DNA of 64,000 nucleotides from Candidatus Palauibacter soopunensis (GTDB lineage Bacteria; Gemmatimonadota; Gemmatimonadetes; Palauibacterales; Palauibacteraceae): NCBI RefSeq assembly GCF_947581735.1, contig NZ_CANPVT010000008.1, positions 124,001 through 188,000 on the forward strand. Reading direction: 5' to 3'. Positions 61,859-64,000 of this stretch are shown one piece after another. A program made the position numbers and the translations under genes. Positions within the stretch are counted from its first letter, which is position 1. The number at the start of each line of letters is the position of its first letter. The notes beneath the pieces are model-generated. The model was given only the letters and a program-made list of their open reading frames with translations. It was not told the DNA's origin and searched no databases.

Positions 61859-62548
61859 ATGCCGAAACGCGGCAAGAAATACCGCTCGGCCGTAGAGGCC
61901 GCTCCGTCGAACGGCGCCCTTGCGCCGCGCGAGGCGCTTGAGCGTGTGCGGAAAACGGCGTTCGCAAACTTCGACGAGACGGTCGAGGCCGCCGTGCGCC
62001 TCGGCGTGGACCCCCGCAAGGCGGACCAGATCGTGCGCGGCACGGTCATCCTGCCTGCAGGCACGGGACGCAAGGTGCGCGTGCTCGCCCTCGTGAAGGC
62101 GGACCGGGCGGCCGAGGCGACCGAGGCCGGCGCGGACTACGTGGGCACCGACTACATCGAGCAGATTCAGGAGGGTTGGCTCGATTTCGACGTGGCGATC
62201 GCGACGCCGGATCTTATGAAGGATGTTGCCAGGCTGGGCCGGATACTCGGCCCGCGTGGCCTCATGCCCACGCCGAAGGCCGGCACGGTCACCATGGACG
62301 TGAGTCGGGCCGTTCGCGAATCGAAGGCGGGCAAGATCGAATTCCGGGTGGACCGTACCGGCAACGTGCATGCGCCGATCGGAAAAGTGAGCTTCGAACT
62401 CGACCAGCTGAGCGAGAATCTCGATGCGCTCATGGACGAGATCGTGCGGTTGAAGCCCGCCGCGTCGAAGGGCCGGTATGTGAAGAGCGTGACCGTGACC
62501 AGCACGATGGGTCTCGGTGTTTCCGTCGACGAGGACCTGTACCGATAG
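61859..62548 (+). CDS. rplA: 50S ribosomal protein uL1
   Basis: A 229-residue uL1. Segments [43 protein letters not shown] and [15 protein letters not shown] are diagnostic. Many bacteria let uL1 repress this operon by binding a site in the message; I did not find a clear mimic site before rplK. The stop lies 4 nt from the rplJ start. Confidence 0.96.
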   Translation: MPKRGKKYRSAVEAAPSNGALAPREALERVRKTAFANFDETVEAAVRLGVDPRKADQIVRGTVILPAGTGRKVRVLALVKADRAAEATEAGADYVGTDYIEQIQEGWLDFDVAIATPDLMKDVARLGRILGPRGLMPTPKAGTVTMDVSRAVRESKAGKIEFRVDRTGNVHAPIGKVSFELDQLSENLDALMDEIVRLKPAASKGRYVKSVTVTSTMGLGVSVDEDLYR

Positions 62549-62552
62549 ATCC

Positions 62553-63077
62553 ATGAGACTCGAAGAAAAGCAGCGCGTCACGCAGGAACTCACTGCGCAG
62601 ATCGAAGAGAGCGGGACGATCTACCTGACCGACTTCACCGGTTTGAACGTGAAGGCGATCACGGATTTCCGAACGCGACTCCGAGACGAGGGCCTCAGCT
62701 ATCGGGTCGTGAAGAACACCCTCATGAAGCGGGCGCTCGAGGATCTGGATCTCCCGGATCTGAGCGCTCACCTCGAGGGTCCGACGGGGCTCATCCTCAG
62801 CGACGCCGACCCGGTCGCGCCGGCCAGGGTGCTGAAGGAATTCGCGAAAGCGAACGAGGACCGGCCGGTGGTGAAGGTCGGCGTCATCAATCGGGTGGAA
62901 ACGTCGCCGGAGGAAGTGAGGCGCATCGCCGATCTTCCCGCGCGCGAGGTTCTGCTCGGCAGCATCGCGGGCGGGCTCACGGCGAGCGTCGGCGGCATCG
63001 CCGGCGCGCTGAATGCGCTCTTCCGCGACATCGCAGACATGATCGAACAGGTCGGAAGGAAGAACGAGTCCGCCTGA
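62553..63077 (+). CDS. rplJ: 50S ribosomal protein uL10
   Basis: A 174-residue uL10 ([28 protein letters not shown] ... [13 protein letters not shown] ... [12 protein letters not shown]). ATG 62553 follows rplA by 4 nt, so there is no room for the separate L10 leader seen in many bacteria. It anchors the bL12 stalk. The 66 nt before rplL contain only a ribosome-binding site. Confidence 0.95.
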   Translation: MRLEEKQRVTQELTAQIEESGTIYLTDFTGLNVKAITDFRTRLRDEGLSYRVVKNTLMKRALEDLDLPDLSAHLEGPTGLILSDADPVAPARVLKEFAKANEDRPVVKVGVINRVETSPEEVRRIADLPAREVLLGSIAGGLTASVGGIAGALNALFRDIADMIEQVGRKNESA

Positions 63078-63143
63078 GGTGGGGCGCATGCCCGTGACGT
63101 GCGGGCGTGCGGAATGCATACAGGATCCAGGGAACGGAAGAAC

Positions 63144-63518
63144 ATGTCCAAAATCGACGATCTTCTGCAGCAGATCGGCTCGCTGACGGTGCTCGAAGCC
63201 GCCGAGCTGAAAGACAAGATGGAGGAAACCTTCGGCGTGTCGGCCGCTGCGCCTGTCGCCGTCGCCGCCGCTCCCGGTGGCGGAGGGGACGCCGCCGAGG
63301 AGGAGCAGACGGAGTTCGATGTCGTCCTCACGGCGGTGGGCAGCAAGAAGATCCAGGTGATCAAAGTCGTGCGCGAAGTGACGAGCCTGGGTCTCAAGGA
63401 GGCGAAAGCCGTCGTCGACAACGCCCCCGGACCCGTCAAGGAAGGCGTGTCCAAGGAGGAGGCGGAGGAGATCAAGGCCAAGCTCGAAGAGCAGGGCGCC
63501 ACGGCGGATCTCAAGTAG
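63144..63518 (+). CDS. rplL: 50S ribosomal protein bL12
   Basis: A 124-residue bL12 stalk protein. The N-terminal dimerisation helix pair ([27 protein letters not shown]), the Ala/Pro hinge ([15 protein letters not shown]) and the C-terminal domain ([36 protein letters not shown]) are in order. A perfect hairpin follows the stop immediately. The protein binds translation factors. Confidence 0.96.
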   Translation: MSKIDDLLQQIGSLTVLEAAELKDKMEETFGVSAAAPVAVAAAPGGGGDAAEEEQTEFDVVLTAVGSKKIQVIKVVREVTSLGLKEAKAVVDNAPGPVKEGVSKEEAEEIKAKLEEQGATADLK

Positions 63519-63700
63519 CCACGCTGAAGAGCGTGGCAGGCCCCGGCGTCGATCATCCGATCGGTCCCGGACTGCGGAGATGCCGCAGCCGAGCCGATGA
63601 CGCGGGAGTCCGACCTCACACCGTGCACGGACCGGCGCGACCGCCCACGGGCGGTCCCCGGCATTTGCGCATCTCCCATGTACTCGCGGGGTTCCCCGCG
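63519..63700 (+). other. rplL-rpoB intergenic region with four perfect hairpins
   Basis: The 193-nt gap holds hairpins at 63519-63536 (CCACGCT-GAAG-AGCGTGG), 63572-63588 (CTGCGG/CCGCAG), 63640-63655 (ACCGCC/GGCGGT) and 63685-63700 (CGCGGG/CCCGCG). None has a T-run. The last ends just before the rpoB ribosome-binding site (GGAGG 63701-63705). Confidence 0.5.
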
Positions 63701-63711
63701 GGAGGTACGAT

Positions 63712-64000
63712 TTGACGGCCAACGGCAGACCTGCGGTCTCGTTCGACAAGCTCGCCCGCCCGATGCACATGCCGCATTTCCTGGATGTGCAGCGAGAGGC
63801 GTTCGAGCGTCTGCTGCAGTCGAAGGCGATCGAAGAGGAGCGCCGGGACCTCGGTCTCGAGCGTGTTTTTCGGGAGATCTTCCCGATTACGGACGTCAAC
63901 GAGAACTTCTCGCTGGAGTTCGTCAGCTACTCTCTCGGAGAGCCGAAGTACGAGGTCGAGGAGTGCATCGAGCGCGACATGACCTACTCCGCGCCGCTGA
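63712..64000 (+). CDS. rpoB: RNA polymerase beta subunit, 5' part
   Basis: TTG 63712, preceded by GGAGG six nt upstream, opens a frame with no stop to the window end (about 96 residues). It reads VSFDKLARPMHMPHFLDVQREAFERLLQ, then IFPITDVNENFSLEFVSYSLGEPKYEVEECIERDMTYSAPL, the normal N-terminus of RpoB. It follows rplL in the usual order and is 3'-truncated here. Confidence 0.93.
   Translation, partial: MTANGRPAVSFDKLARPMHMPHFLDVQREAFERLLQSKAIEEERRDLGLERVFREIFPITDVNENFSLEFVSYSLGEPKYEVEECIERDMTYSAPL

Overview
The window is about 64 kb of high-GC (roughly two-thirds G+C by eye), densely packed bacterial chromosome. It carries no insertion sequence, prophage, CRISPR array or rRNA operon that I could see. 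My best guess is a member of the Gemmatimonadota or a near relative. This is inferred from the very high GC, many secreted/lipoprotein genes with carboxypeptidase-regulatory or toastrack folds, a B12-dependent ribonucleotide reductase, frequent GTG/TTG starts, and the core order tRNA-Thr, tRNA-Tyr, tuf, rpmG, secE, nusG, rplKAJL, rpoB. No single marker gene here settles the phylum.

Layout. 1-13.9 kb: mostly envelope and catabolic genes. These are a serine beta-lactamase-like hydrolase, an amidase, an M20 peptidase, a carboxypeptidase-regulatory/plug-like outer-membrane protein, a sodium:solute symporter with its DUF3311 partner, an MBL-fold lipoprotein, three further secreted proteins or lipoproteins, a DtxR/MntR regulator, a sirtuin and a PHP phosphoesterase. 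14-21.5 kb: housekeeping genes (A-type Fe-S carrier, coaE, DHH phosphoesterase, Fur, an agmatinase-family enzyme that appears to start at CTG, an MdlA-like ABC half-exporter, endonuclease III). 21.6-27.4 kb: a tightly overlapped peptidoglycan-recycling operon of murQ fused to a DinB-like domain, anmK, nagZ-like GH3 and a sodium:solute symporter. 27.4-31.7 kb: nrdJ with an elaborate control region, then ispG. 31.7-43 kb: rpsU, an orphan small protein with a structured leader, pyk, a PhnP-like hydrolase, lepA, ROK and PfkB sugar kinases, a two-gene STAS/ATPase signalling module, a penicillin acylase family enzyme, and a NifU/Mrp Fe-S pair. 44-52.6 kb, minus strand: an ECF sigma/anti-sigma/envelope operon, then fpg, purD, an M48 peptidase and a Cys/Met PLP enzyme. 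52.8-58.8 kb: glmM-glmS, a DUF1232 protein, a secreted protein and cysS. 58.9-64 kb: the tRNA-tuf-secE-nusG-ribosomal protein-rpoB cluster, with rpoB cut off by the window end.

How the genes fit together. glmM-glmS make amino sugars for cell-wall synthesis, while murQ, anmK and nagZ return wall fragments to the GlcNAc-6-P pool, so the window holds both ends of amino-sugar flow. Fe-S biogenesis parts (A-type carrier, NifU domain, Mrp) sit near Fe-S clients (Nth, IspG). Many adjacent genes share 1-8 nt, often in the NTGA form, which suggests widespread translational coupling.

The most notable region is the 346-nt stretch before nrdJ. It holds a sigma70-type promoter, two NrdR-box-like palindromes exactly 32 bp apart, three TGTGGAAAA-like 9-mers that could be DnaA boxes, and a leader with mutually exclusive antiterminator and intrinsic-terminator hairpins.
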